A stretch of 64,000 nucleotides of DNA from Alteromonas sp. RKMC-009 (GTDB taxonomy: Bacteria > Pseudomonadota > Gammaproteobacteria > Enterobacterales > Alteromonadaceae), in the NCBI RefSeq assembly GCF_003584565.2, contig NZ_CP031010.1, positions 806,001 to 870,000 on the forward strand. The letters run 5' to 3'. The position numbers were made by a program, and so were the translations under genes. The notes beneath the pieces were generated by a model that had not been told where the DNA came from, did not search any database, and was given only the letters and a program-made list of their open reading frames with translations. Below are positions 55,103 through 64,000 of this stretch, piece by piece (position 1 is the stretch's first letter; each line of letters begins with the position of its first letter).

Positions 55103-55726
55103 TTACTGTGTAGACAACCACACGATCAGGTCTTTCACGTCATCCATGGTCATGCCCTGGGTGAACGTTGCCTGATAACGGCCATTCACGATAAATGATG
55201 GCGTACCACGAACATAGGCACGGTATTGATCCTGCAACTTGATGTTCTTTTTCACCATGTTGTTTACGCCGAAGCTGGCGGCCAGTTTATCGAACTCAGC
55301 CGGATCAACGTCGTTTACTACGAACAGGTTTTTCAAATCAGCCAGGTTTGTCACCGGTGCACGTTGCTCATGAATATACTTGAAGATTGCGCCGTTCAGC
55401 TTGTCTTCTTCTTTCATTGCACGGCCAATCATCATGGCACGGGTAGCATCGTTCTGTGCTTCTTCTGAGGCACCGGGCATAAAGTTTACGTGAATTTTTG
55501 TGAACTTGGTGCCGGCAGGCAGATCTTTCTTAATTTCAGCTACAACCGGCTCGAAGCGGTAGCAGTGACCACACCAGAATGAATGGAATTCATACACTTC
55601 CGGTTTGGCTGTCGCCGGTTCATCCAGTACTTTATAGTGCGTACCTTCTTTCCATTTAACGTCATCTGCACAGGCCTGCAAAGGGATCATCAGTGCCGCC
55701 AGCAGAAATAAACCTATTTTTTTCAT
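55103..55726 (-). CDS. dsbA: Thiol:disulfide interchange protein DsbA
   Basis: A 207-aa periplasmic oxidase with a signal peptide (MKKIGLFLLAALMIPLQACA). The active site is FWCGHCYRFEP (CGHC; E. coli has CPHC) and the cis-Pro loop is RGTPSFIVNG. The change from Pro to Gly/His in the dipeptide would tune the redox potential. It follows srkA by 94 bp, as in E. coli. Confidence 0.94.
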   Translation of the reverse strand: MKKIGLFLLAALMIPLQACADDVKWKEGTHYKVLDEPATAKPEVYEFHSFWCGHCYRFEPVVAEIKKDLPAGTKFTKIHVNFMPGASEEAQNDATRAMMIGRAMKEEDKLNGAIFKYIHEQRAPVTNLADLKNLFVVNDVDPAEFDKLAASFGVNNMVKKNIKLQDQYRAYVRGTPSFIVNGRYQATFTQGMTMDDVKDLIVWLSTQ

Positions 55727-55820
55727 TGTTTAACAATCCGTAAAACCAAAATACAAAAAAAGAGTACCACAGCAATTCCCGTCCGGGTAGCGTACGCGAC
55801 AAGTCGCTCACATCTCAGGG

Positions 55821-56828
55821 CTAGTAACCCAGTTTTAACGGCGGTTCATGCAGGGCTGCCAGCTGTTCCTTCAGTGCCAGAATTTGTCCCTCCCAGTATT
55901 TGTCTTCGGCAAACCAGGGGAATGCACGGGGGAAAGCGGGATCTTCCCAGCGCTGTGACAGCCATGCCATATAGTGCACCATACGCATCGCCCGCAGAGG
56001 TTCTATCAGGGTAAGCTGGCTGTTATCGAATGAATGGAATTCTTCATAGGCTTCAACCAGCACATCAAGTTGCAACATCTGTTGCTGCCTGTCACCGCAA
56101 AGCATCATCCACAAATCCTGAATGGCCGGACCGCTGCGGCAGTCGTCCAGGTCGACAAACATGGGGCCGTCGCGCCACAAAATATTGCCGGGGTGGCAAT
56201 CGCCATGTAAGCGGATAAGGGTTGAATTATGGTAGCGCTGGCGGGTTTCTTTGATCAGCGGATCGAGAATAGCGAAAAAAGCGGTTTCCAGATGTGACGG
56301 CAGCAAGCGGCTGCGGGTGAGTACATCTCTTGGTGCATCCAGAAAGCTCTGAGTATTCAGCTCAGGCCGGTGAACAAAGGGTTTAGCCTGAGCCACACGG
56401 TGAATTCGGCCAATGAAGCGGCCCATCCATTCAATCTGGTCAAGGTTGTCGACTTCAAACTGTCTGCCGCCTACCGATGGAAATACCGCAAAGCGGAATC
56501 CGCAAGCCTGCTGCATAGTTTTGCCATCGATGGCAAGCGGGGCTACCAGAGGAATATCGGCACTGGCCAGCTCCAGAGCAAAGGCGTGTTCTTCGAGGAT
56601 CTGTTCATCTGTCCAGCGACGGGGTCGGTAAAATTTGACCACCAGGCGCTGACCGTCTTCGGCTTTAAACTGATATACGCGGTTTTCGTAACTGTTCAGC
56701 GCCAGTAAACCGGACTCAGGATAAATGCCACAGGTTTCCAGCGCGTCTAAAACTGTATCCGGGCTGAGCCCGGAAAAGGCGAAATCACCCTGGGGTGTTT
56801 CACCGGTAGAGGAATTTTGTTGGTTCAT
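55821..56828 (-). CDS. srkA: Stress response kinase A (YihE)
   Basis: A 335-aa Hanks/choline-kinase-like Ser/Thr kinase. The nucleotide Lys is in LVVKFYRP, the catalytic loop is LHGDCHPGNILW and the Mg2+ Asp is in FVDLDDCRSG. The start ATG at 56828 gives MNQQNSSTGE; the open frame begins at 56870. It overlaps the end of ccoG by 29 bp. E. coli has the same srkA-dsbA pairing. Confidence 0.92.
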   Translation of the reverse strand: MNQQNSSTGETPQGDFAFSGLSPDTVLDALETCGIYPESGLLALNSYENRVYQFKAEDGQRLVVKFYRPRRWTDEQILEEHAFALELASADIPLVAPLAIDGKTMQQACGFRFAVFPSVGGRQFEVDNLDQIEWMGRFIGRIHRVAQAKPFVHRPELNTQSFLDAPRDVLTRSRLLPSHLETAFFAILDPLIKETRQRYHNSTLIRLHGDCHPGNILWRDGPMFVDLDDCRSGPAIQDLWMMLCGDRQQQMLQLDVLVEAYEEFHSFDNSQLTLIEPLRAMRMVHYMAWLSQRWEDPAFPRAFPWFAEDKYWEGQILALKEQLAALHEPPLKLGY

Positions 56829-58233
56829 TGACTTCCACAACATTGCCCTCAGCGTCCTGAGTACGGACACGGAATGATATTTCCGTTACCGCCTCGCTGA
56901 GGTTCTTCGGAGAGGTTTCCAGAGATATTGGCATACTGAAGACTTCTCCGCCACCCACAGTCACGGTTGTGTCACCCAAAATGTTGTAATCGGGCAGGCC
57001 TTCAACCTGAATGGTATAGGTGTGGGTGTCCTGAGATTTATTCAGAATCTTAATGGTATAGACGTTTTCCACGTTGCCTTTGCCGTTTTCCCTGTACAGA
57101 GAATTACGGTCGCGGATTAAATCCACTTCCAGCGGCGTGCGTGTGGCAATGTCGGCAATCAGTAACCCGACCATCAGCAGCAGGACAATCAGATAGCCTA
57201 TCAGTTTAGGTCGGACGATATGGGTGGTTCCGCCGGTCAGCCTTTCCTCTGAGGTAAAGCTGATAAGCCCCTTCGGATAATTCATTTTTTCCATAACGCC
57301 ATTGCAGGCATCCACGCAGGCGCCACAGTTAATGCATTCGTATTGCAAACCGTTACGGATGTCGATACCGGTGGGACACACCTGCACACATAAGTTACAG
57401 TCGATGCAGTCCCCTAACTGTTTTGTCGCCAGATCTTCATGACTGAGTTTGCGGGGGCGGGGCCCGCGTTTTTCACCACGGTTATAATTGTATGACACGG
57501 TGAAAGTGTCTTTATCAAACATGGCAGACTGGAAACGGGCATACGGACACATGTGGGTGCACATGATTTCACGCATCCATCCGGCATTACCGTAGGTGCA
57601 AAAGGTAAAAAACAGAATGGAAAATACTGACCAGAAGCCGGCATTGAAGGTGAAAAAATCGATAAACAACTGTCCGATTGGCGTGAAGTATCCCACAAAC
57701 GTCAGTGAGGTCAGCAGGGCAATGGCAATCCAGGCGCTGTGCTTAAGTGTTTTGCGCCAGAACTTGTCGAAGTCCATGGCCCTTTCATCCAGCTTGATAC
57801 GCTTATTTCGGGGACCTTCGATTTTCTCTTCGCACCAGATATACATGTAGACCCAGGTAGTTTGCGGGCACATAAAACCACACCACACGCGGCCTGCAAA
57901 TGTGGTAACAAAAAACAGGGCGAAAGCACCGACGATAAATATGTAAGCCAGCAGGGTAAGGTCCTGAGGCCATAAAGTCAGGCCGAAGATGGTAAACCGC
58001 TGCTCCATGATATCGAGAAGAATGGCCTGATGGCCGTCATAGCGGATCCAGGGGATCACGGCGAATAAACCCAGGAAGATAAAACCGAACAAGCGGCGGA
58101 ACGTTTCGATGGGGCCCTTCACCGCGCGCACATAAATCTGACTGCGTGCAGACTGGCGTTTATGACTTACGCCGCCGGCGGGCTGGTGTACTTTTACCGT
58201 GGATACTTGTTTAACCTGAATTTGTTCGCTCAT
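56800..58233 (-). CDS. ccoG: Cytochrome c oxidase accessory protein CcoG (RdxA/FixG)
   Basis: A 477-aa membrane iron-sulfur protein needed for copper delivery/assembly of cbb3 oxidase. Five or so membrane helices (about 40-340), the NosR/NapH-like CGFMCPQTTWVY and CTHMCPYARFQ, two 4Fe-4S clusters in CIDCNLCVQVCPTG and CINCGACVDACN, then a C-terminal Ig-like domain (about 380-477). No ccoNOPQ genes are in the window. An FNR-like box precedes it. Confidence 0.95.
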   Translation of the reverse strand: MSEQIQVKQVSTVKVHQPAGGVSHKRQSARSQIYVRAVKGPIETFRRLFGFIFLGLFAVIPWIRYDGHQAILLDIMEQRFTIFGLTLWPQDLTLLAYIFIVGAFALFFVTTFAGRVWCGFMCPQTTWVYMYIWCEEKIEGPRNKRIKLDERAMDFDKFWRKTLKHSAWIAIALLTSLTFVGYFTPIGQLFIDFFTFNAGFWSVFSILFFTFCTYGNAGWMREIMCTHMCPYARFQSAMFDKDTFTVSYNYNRGEKRGPRPRKLSHEDLATKQLGDCIDCNLCVQVCPTGIDIRNGLQYECINCGACVDACNGVMEKMNYPKGLISFTSEERLTGGTTHIVRPKLIGYLIVLLLMVGLLIADIATRTPLEVDLIRDRNSLYRENGKGNVENVYTIKILNKSQDTHTYTIQVEGLPDYNILGDTTVTVGGGEVFSMPISLETSPKNLSEAVTEISFRVRTQDAEGNVVEVNEPTKFLYR

Positions 58234-58302
58234 GAGGCAACCTTAACTGGCACAGGTGTGTAGTGTACTGCGGGCAGTATAACAAGTGTATGTCTGTCTC
58301 AC

Positions 58303-58316
58303 TTAATATAGATCAA
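58303..58316 (-). promoter_or_regulatory. FNR-like box upstream of ccoG
   Basis: TTAAT-ATAG-ATCAA matches the FNR consensus TTGAT-N4-ATCAA with one mismatch. Its centre is 76 bp from the ccoG start, leaving room for a -41.5 activator position. Confidence 0.6.
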
Positions 58317-58498
58317 ATAAACCCCTTCTGTGCATACTACTCAGGCTTATAAAACCTCATAAATAAGTATGAAAACAAATCTGTTGCACTTGCCCTTGAG
58401 CGGTTAAATTATCTACAGGGCTAATTGTCACCAATGATTTATTACCGGGCGGGGAACGGGCCGGGGTAGTCAGAAAACAACAGGAAAAAGTAAAGCAG

Positions 58499-58864
58499 AT
58501 GTGGCGTAGTTTTGTGGTAGTTTCAGAGATTGTAGTACTGGTCTTTGTGCTTCGGTTACCCTTCGTCCAGTACATGTTTAAAGACGCACAGGACGTGGTC
58601 GGCCAGTGGTATGCCTATGTGGCTACCTGGCAGGACAGAAATGAACTGGCTGAGCTTCATACTATCAGTGCTGCACAACGGGACCAGCTTCGTCCCTTCC
58701 AGCAGGAATATGTGGACGGTATCATGGCGAGCCGCCACAGTGTGCAAATATTCCATAAGAAATTCTGCGGTACAGACAACATTAATCCTTATATCCACGG
58801 TGCGCAACTGGCGCAGTTTTGCCACTCAATAGAGACCACCGGCCTGCTGGTGATGGACTACTGA
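58499..58864 (+). CDS. Hypothetical protein with N-terminal membrane segment (121 aa)
   Basis: A 121-aa protein with an N-terminal hydrophobic helix (FVVVSEIVVLVFVLRL, signal anchor) and a helical remainder with two Cys (KKFCGTDN and LAQFCHSIE). Not recognised. An AGGAAAAAG sequence lies upstream. The 265-bp gap on its left is shared with the divergent ccoG promoter. Confidence 0.65.
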   Translation: MWRSFVVVSEIVVLVFVLRLPFVQYMFKDAQDVVGQWYAYVATWQDRNELAELHTISAAQRDQLRPFQQEYVDGIMASRHSVQIFHKKFCGTDNINPYIHGAQLAQFCHSIETTGLLVMDY

Positions 58865-59082
58865 ACGCGGTTCAGCTTCCATTCATCTTTTCATGCTTTA
58901 ATAACGGTGATTTAGCGGAACAATCTGCTTAATCACTGCTCTAACAAAGTGTCTGCTTATTGTCCGTGCGGGAATTCGCATAAGAGGCGTGGTAAATCCA
59001 CTCAAAGCAGGCACCGGATAACCGGAGAATGTTTTCGCCGCCCGCGGGCAACGCGGCCGAAATTATCGGGGAGATGCAAAGC

Positions 59083-59613
59083 ATGAACACATTGATTAAA
59101 ACTGCACTGGTTTCTCTGACCGCCGGCAGTTTACTGCTGTCTGTACAGACATGGTCTGCCACCACAGAAATTACCTGGGAAAAGCCGGAGAAGTACACTG
59201 ATGTACGTCCTGCTAATGAAAGCCGGGTGAAATTCCGCGAACGAACATTTAAAGCGCTGGACGAATACTTCGCTAAACTGGCAGAGAAGCTGCCTGAAAA
59301 AGACAAGCTGGCGATCACGGTGACAAATCTGGATCTTGCCGGCCAGGTGTGGCCAAGCAGCTTTGTCTTTGGCAACGCCACCGGCACCGATGTTCGCATT
59401 GTGAAACGGGTGGACATTCCGCGTATTAAATTCAGCTACACCCTCACTAACGAAGCGGGCAAAGTCGTGAAGAGTGCAGATGTCGACTTAAAGGATATGG
59501 GATTTTTAGATAACCCCCGTACCTTCACTCAAAATACGCACCTGGGTTACGAAAAAGCCATGATTAAAGAATGGTTTAACGAAGAGATGGCCAGCGCGCT
59601 GGTACAAAACTAA
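59083..59613 (+). CDS. DUF3016 domain protein, exported
   Basis: A 176-aa protein with a signal peptide (MNTLIKTALVSLTAGSLLL...WSA). The family-like block EITWEKPEKYTDVRPANESRVKFRERTFKALDEYF and TVTNLDLAGQVWPS place it in DUF3016; the role is unknown. The ATG at 59083 has GGGGAG about 9 nt upstream and puts the signal peptide at the N-terminus; the frame is open back to 59029. Confidence 0.82.
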   Translation: MNTLIKTALVSLTAGSLLLSVQTWSATTEITWEKPEKYTDVRPANESRVKFRERTFKALDEYFAKLAEKLPEKDKLAITVTNLDLAGQVWPSSFVFGNATGTDVRIVKRVDIPRIKFSYTLTNEAGKVVKSADVDLKDMGFLDNPRTFTQNTHLGYEKAMIKEWFNEEMASALVQN

Positions 59614-59762
59614 CCCGTTATCTCACCACTTTTTTCAGTGCCCTGAATCCCCGGGGCACAACCCCTTTCTTGTACATCAATTTTCTCTGATATTCCTGCA
59701 TCCCTTTACTGTCAGGCAGTACAGACCATGTGGTCAAAAAATTACCGCTGCTGGCCAAAAAA

Positions 59763-59794
59763 TTGTCATTTCTTTGTAGTAATTTCTTTATACT
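59763..59794 (+). promoter_or_regulatory. Possible Pho box and -10 before the nuclease gene
   Basis: Two 11-bp-spaced repeats, TTGTCAT and TTGTAGT, resemble a PhoB box (CTGTCAT repeats; 6/7 and 4/7), followed by a TATACT -10 at 59789. It would fit phosphate-starvation control of extracellular DNA use. The match is weak. Confidence 0.3.
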
Positions 59795-59844
59795 CTGCAA
59801 CTGCACTTTGGGATAGTTTCTAATTACAAGCAGGAGCACTAATA

Positions 59845-62800
59845 ATGAAAGCACCAATCCTGCTTCCTCTCGTATTGGGGATATCAGCATCTGCCATTGG
59901 CGATGAACTGCTTATTTCTCAGTATGTTGAAGGGAGTAGCTCTAATAAAGCGATAGAAATCTATAACCCGACAGACAGCGCGGTATCACTGACTGGTTAT
60001 ACACTGTCCATCTATTTCAACGGAAAAACTGCAGCGGGCGCGAACATCGAACTTTCAGGTTCAATCGCAGCGCAAAGTACACAAGTTATTGCCAGTTCAA
60101 GTGCCGGAGACACTTTGAAGGCATTGGCTGATGTGCTGACTTCACAGTCCATGTTTAATGGTGATGACGCCATTGTTCTGACTGACAGCAGCGGTAACGT
60201 TCTGGACAGTATTGGCCAGGTTGGCGTTGATCCCGGTTCCTCCTGGGGCAGCGGCAGTGTAACCACAGCGAACGACACACTCATACGTTTAAGCAGTGTT
60301 GCCGGTGGCGATACTGACCCGTTTGATGCCTATGATACGTCGGAATGGGAAGGTCTGGCTCAGGATGATTTCACAGGCCTGGGCAGCCACGATTACACCG
60401 GCAGTGGTGATGAAGGCGGCGATGATGGCAGTGGCACCGGCGGCGGTGACGAAGACTTAAGCGGTGTTTGTACAAACTGTCCTGATCTGGACAAAGTTGC
60501 AGATGCCGGCGAATTTGATGCTGCTTCATACTACGCAGCGGTTCAGGCTGAAATCGATGCCAGTTCCGACACCTCAGTTATCCGTCAGGTACTCAGTGAA
60601 ACCATTTCCGGTCAACGGGTGCTGACTTATTCTCAAGTCTGGACGGCATTAACGGAAACCGATGAAGATCCTGCAAATCCGGATAACATCATTCTGATTT
60701 ATTCCGGCAAATCGATTCCTAAGTCAGAAAACGGCTCCGGCGAGTATTCCAGCCAGCCTGACTACTGGAACCGTGAGCACAGCTGGCCAAAGAGTCATGG
60801 TTTCAGCAGCTCGTCAAATGAAGCTTATACCGATATTCAGCACCTGCGTCCGTCTGACATTACTGTTAACAGCAGCCGCAGTAACCTGGATTTCGACAAT
60901 TCCGACAACGCCCTTTCAGAAGCGCCGGCCAACCGTATCGATAGTGACTCTTTCGAGCCACGGGATGAGGTAAAAGGCGACATCGCGCGGATGATGATGT
61001 ACATGGATATGCGCTATGAAGGCGCCGGCAGCGATGTTACGCCTGACCTGGTACTGGTTGACCGTATCACCTCAAATGGTGAAGCAGCGCTGGGCAAACT
61101 GTGTACGCTGATTGCCTGGAGCAATGCTGATCCTGTAGATGCAGACGAAACCCGTCGTCACAGTGCCATCTATGAATATCAGGGCAACCGTAATCCGTTT
61201 GTCGACCACCCTGAATGGATCGACTTATTTTACGATGCAGACAGCTGTGGTGATGTAACAGCGCCCGATCCTGAGCCGGACCCTGAACCGGAGCCGGAGC
61301 CCGATCCGGAACCACAACCTTCCGGCAGCGGTGCACTGATGCTTACCGGTGTATTTGACGGCCCGTTATCCGGCGGTACACCTAAAGGTATCGAATTACT
61401 GGTAACGCAGAACATTGATGATCTCAGTGTGTGTGGTGTCGGCGGCGCGAATAATGGTGGCGGTTCTGACGGTCAGGAATTCACTTTCCCTGCGGTATCA
61501 GCTGTGGCCGGCCAGTTCATTTATGTTGCCAGCGAAGCCACAGGGTTCGCAGATTTCTTCGGTTTTGCACCGGATTACACCAGTGGTGCTATGTCTATCA
61601 ACGGTGACGATGCCATTGAAGTCTTTTGTGACGGCGCGCTGGTAGATTACTACGGTGACCGTGATACTGACGGCACGGGCACAGACTGGGATTATCTGGA
61701 CAGCTGGGCTTACCGTACCGGCGGCAGTGCTTCTTCAACGTTTAACATTGCAGACTGGCAGGTTGCCGGTACCAATGTGTTTGACGGTGAAACCAGCAAT
61801 GCCACTGCGGCAATGCCTTTCCCGCTGGGTTCTTACGTAGCACCGGCCACAGAGCTTTTCTTCTCTGAATACATAGAAGGTGGTTCAAATAATAAAGCGG
61901 TTGAGATTGCTAACCTGACATTGTCTGACATCGACCTGAGTACATACGATGTGCAGATTTACTTTAACGGGTCAGCCTCTGCCGGTCAGACATTCACATT
62001 AACCGGCACACTGGCTGCGGGTGATGTATTTGTGCTGGCGCATACTTCTTCGGAAGATCCAATCCTGAATGTGGCAGACATGACCAGCGGCAGCGTTCAG
62101 TTCAACGGTGATGATGCTGTTGTGCTGCGTAACAATGGCGTGATCATTGACAGTATCGGTGTTATCGGAGAAGACCCGGGTTCATACTGGTCTGGTGGTG
62201 ACGTGCGTACACAAAACCGCACGCTGGTACGCAAGTCTTCTGTTACGGAAGGCGACAGTGATGCCTATGATGCGTTCGACCCCAGTGTTGAATGGGATGC
62301 GTACGCTCAGGATACCTTCGATTACCTCGGTTTCTACGGCACCGGCAATGATGATGGCGGCAACGCATCATTAGGTATTTGCGGTGACGAAGCGACATAC
62401 ATCAGTGCTGTACAGGGAAGCGGTGACAGCTCACCACTTTCAGGTCAGAGCGTGATTGTTGAAGCCATTGTAACCCACGTAACTCCGGCTCTGGACGGTT
62501 TCTGGATTCAGGAAGAGAGCAGCGACGGTGACGGCGACGAGACAACCTCTGAAGGTGTGTTCATTGCCAGCGCTTCACTGGCCGGCTCTGTCACTGAAGG
62601 TGAGATTGTCCGTTTAGCGGGTACGGTTGGTGAAGACTACGGCCGCACAATGATCACTGCCTCTTCAGAAGCCCTGTCCTGTGGTTCAGGCTCTGTGTCT
62701 GCAGTGGCGATTACTCTGCCTATGACAGATGCTTACGGATTTGAAAAATATGAAGGTATGCTGGTAACCAGTAACGAAAACTGGGTGATCAGCAATATCT

Positions 62801-64000
62801 ATCCGTATTCTGACTTTGGTGAAATCTGGGTGTCTACAGAGCGTCTGTTCAACCCGACACAACTGTATGCACCGGGTTCTCAGGAAGCGGCAGACCTGGC
62901 GACAGCCAACGGGCTTAACAAGCTTATCATTGACGACAATGCAGACGGTTATGCGTCAGAGTGGATGCTGCCTGCAGGTGGTTTCACACCTTACAACACT
63001 ATCCGTTCCGGCGACCTGATCACCGGTGTAACCGGCGTGATGGACTATGGCTATTCTGCATACCGTATCCGTCCGGTTGAGGTGCCGTCTTTACTGGCAG
63101 ATAACTACCGTGAAGATGCGCCAGTGGTATCTGAAGGTAACCTGAAAATTGCCAGCTTCAACGTACTGAACCTGTTCAACGGTGACGGTAATGAAGGTGG
63201 TTTCCCAACAGAGCGCGGTGCAGATTCCTATGCAGAATATCAGCGCCAGCTGGCGAAAATTGTCAACGCGCTGGTAGCCATTGATGCTGACGTACTTGGT
63301 CTGCTGGAACTGGAAAATGACGGTTTCGGTGCTGACAGTACAGTGGCTCATCTGGTTGATGCGCTGAATGCGGAATTTGGTGAAGGCACTTACGCCTATG
63401 TAGATGCCGGTGTTGAACAGTTAGGCACCGATGCGATTACATCAGGTATTCTGTATCGTCCTGCCGTGGTTACACCTTCAGGTGCACCGCAGATTCTGAT
63501 GGAAGCGAACAGTCCTTCTGATGAGGAAGGCGTGTTGTTTGCAGACTACGGTAACCGTCCGTCTCTGTCACAACTGTTTACTCACACTGAAAGTGGTAAA
63601 ACCTTTGTGGTTGATGTTAACCATCTGAAATCGAAAGGTTCAAGCAGCAGCTGTCAGGAAGACGGTAATACCGAACAGGGTTTCTGTAACCGTAAGCGTA
63701 CCCGTGCCGCCATGGCCATTGCACAATGGTTACAAAGCACTTATCAGGACACGCCGATGATCCTGCTGGGAGACTACAACGCTTATGCTCAGGAAGATCC
63801 TGTGCAGGTACTGGCAGAAGCCGGTTTTACCGACACCGTGTCTGAATTGAAAGGCAGTGCGTCTTACAGCTATACCTATGACGGCCTTGTGGGTACGCTG
63901 GATTACATGTTCAACAACGCCGCTGCCCGCGATATGCTGGTGGATGTCACTGAATGGCACATCAACAGTGATGAACCGGAGTTCTTCGATTATAACGAAG
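59845..64000 (+). CDS. Large secreted nuclease: endonuclease I plus ExeM/NucH-type nuclease (partial, 3' end outside window)
   Basis: An open frame of 1385 codons running off the window. ATG at 59845 with CAGGAG upstream; signal peptide to about residue 18. Order: lamin-tail domain (LLISQYVEGSSSNKAIEIYN, 21-185); endonuclease I domain (about 205-470) with REHSWPKSHG and LRPSD; an acidic DPEPDPEPEPEPDPEP linker (about 474-490); a second lamin-tail-like domain (about 495-660); a third (LFFSEYIEGGSNNKAVEI, 672-830); an OB-like region (about 850-1080); an endonuclease/exonuclease/phosphatase domain from about 1095 (LKIASFNVLNLF, LLELENDGF, VNHLKSKG, LGDYNAY). Two nuclease folds in one chain would degrade extracellular DNA. 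The C-terminus is not seen. Confidence 0.9.
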   Translation, partial: MKAPILLPLVLGISASAIGDELLISQYVEGSSSNKAIEIYNPTDSAVSLTGYTLSIYFNGKTAAGANIELSGSIAAQSTQVIASSSAGDTLKALADVLTSQSMFNGDDAIVLTDSSGNVLDSIGQVGVDPGSSWGSGSVTTANDTLIRLSSVAGGDTDPFDAYDTSEWEGLAQDDFTGLGSHDYTGSGDEGGDDGSGTGGGDEDLSGVCTNCPDLDKVADAGEFDAASYYAAVQAEIDASSDTSVIRQVLSETISGQRVLTYSQVWTALTETDEDPANPDNIILIYSGKSIPKSENGSGEYSSQPDYWNREHSWPKSHGFSSSSNEAYTDIQHLRPSDITVNSSRSNLDFDNSDNALSEAPANRIDSDSFEPRDEVKGDIARMMMYMDMRYEGAGSDVTPDLVLVDRITSNGEAALGKLCTLIAWSNADPVDADETRRHSAIYEYQGNRNPFVDHPEWIDLFYDADSCGDVTAPDPEPDPEPEPEPDPEPQPSGSGALMLTGVFDGPLSGGTPKGIELLVTQNIDDLSVCGVGGANNGGGSDGQEFTFPAVSAVAGQFIYVASEATGFADFFGFAPDYTSGAMSINGDDAIEVFCDGALVDYYGDRDTDGTGTDWDYLDSWAYRTGGSASSTFNIADWQVAGTNVFDGETSNATAAMPFPLGSYVAPATELFFSEYIEGGSNNKAVEIANLTLSDIDLSTYDVQIYFNGSASAGQTFTLTGTLAAGDVFVLAHTSSEDPILNVADMTSGSVQFNGDDAVVLRNNGVIIDSIGVIGEDPGSYWSGGDVRTQNRTLVRKSSVTEGDSDAYDAFDPSVEWDAYAQDTFDYLGFYGTGNDDGGNASLGICGDEATYISAVQGSGDSSPLSGQSVIVEAIVTHVTPALDGFWIQEESSDGDGDETTSEGVFIASASLAGSVTEGEIVRLAGTVGEDYGRTMITASSEALSCGSGSVSAVAITLPMTDAYGFEKYEGMLVTSNENWVISNIYPYSDFGEIWVSTERLFNPTQLYAPGSQEAADLATANGLNKLIIDDNADGYASEWMLPAGGFTPYNTIRSGDLITGVTGVMDYGYSAYRIRPVEVPSLLADNYREDAPVVSEGNLKIASFNVLNLFNGDGNEGGFPTERGADSYAEYQRQLAKIVNALVAIDADVLGLLELENDGFGADSTVAHLVDALNAEFGEGTYAYVDAGVEQLGTDAITSGILYRPAVVTPSGAPQILMEANSPSDEEGVLFADYGNRPSLSQLFTHTESGKTFVVDVNHLKSKGSSSSCQEDGNTEQGFCNRKRTRAAMAIAQWLQSTYQDTPMILLGDYNAYAQEDPVQVLAEAGFTDTVSELKGSASYSYTYDGLVGTLDYMFNNAAARDMLVDVTEWHINSDEPEFFDYNE

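Noticed and set aside
61262..61320. Repetitive Pro-Asp-Glu coding repeat, considered as a DNA repeat
   Set aside because: It is an in-frame DPEP-type linker between domains of the secreted nuclease.

Overview
The window looks like chromosomal DNA of a marine gammaproteobacterium, most likely of the Alteromonadaceae (Alteromonas/Salinimonas-like). The evidence is the gene order tolC | nudF-yqiB-cpdA-yqiA ... parE, the epmB/efp/epmA module, the ccoG-srkA-dsbA run, a NaChBac-type sodium channel, and TonB-receptor and secreted-nuclease genes. Genus assignment is inference. I see no rRNA, tRNA, CRISPR array, prophage or insertion sequence.

Layout. 1-9.5 kb: the end of a bacterial sodium channel gene, a small ORF, tolC, and the conserved nudF-yqiB-cpdA-yqiA cluster, separated from parE by an S9 peptidase gene on the opposite strand. 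9.5-16.5 kb: LysE-type exporter, ElaA-type acetyltransferase, a double-PAS histidine kinase, a GGDEF cyclase, a HAD phosphatase and two unknown proteins. 16.5-19.3 kb: EF-P and its two lysine-modification enzymes. 19.3-30 kb: a zinc-type TonB receptor with candidate Zur boxes, then RlmG, cyclophilin, AlkB, BolA, a Tat-exported sugar-isomerase-like protein with a lipoprotein carboxylesterase, an AEC carrier and a PAP2 phosphatase.

30-53 kb is a nitrogen-acquisition island: nasR (NIT-ANTAR antiterminator, minus strand); a formate/nitrite channel, a PP2C-kinase fusion and cyanase; then nirB-nirD-nitrate reductase-cobA-trpD2-like; then nrtA-nrtB-nrtD, an outer-membrane porin and mobA. A JmjC/cupin protein, OsmC and SulP genes lie between the first two blocks. 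The three plus-strand units share one regulatory design readable from the DNA. Each has an NtrC-like dyad about 88-90 bp upstream of the -12 element of a sigma-54 promoter. Each then has a leader carrying a hairpin with an A1/G4 hexaloop (the ANTAR target rule) that overlaps the 5' arm of an intrinsic terminator just before the first gene. This implies that nitrogen limitation (NtrC/sigma-54) and nitrate (NasR antitermination) must coincide for expression. The genes cover outer-membrane entry, ABC uptake, nitrate to nitrite to ammonium, siroheme and molybdenum cofactor supply, and cyanate as an alternative nitrogen source.

53-64 kb: a MASE1-GGDEF cyclase, an HD-domain hydrolase, dsbA-srkA-ccoG with an FNR-like box, two small or unknown proteins (one DUF3016), and the first 1385 codons of a very large secreted protein that joins an endonuclease I domain to an ExeM/NucH-type nuclease, cut by the window edge.
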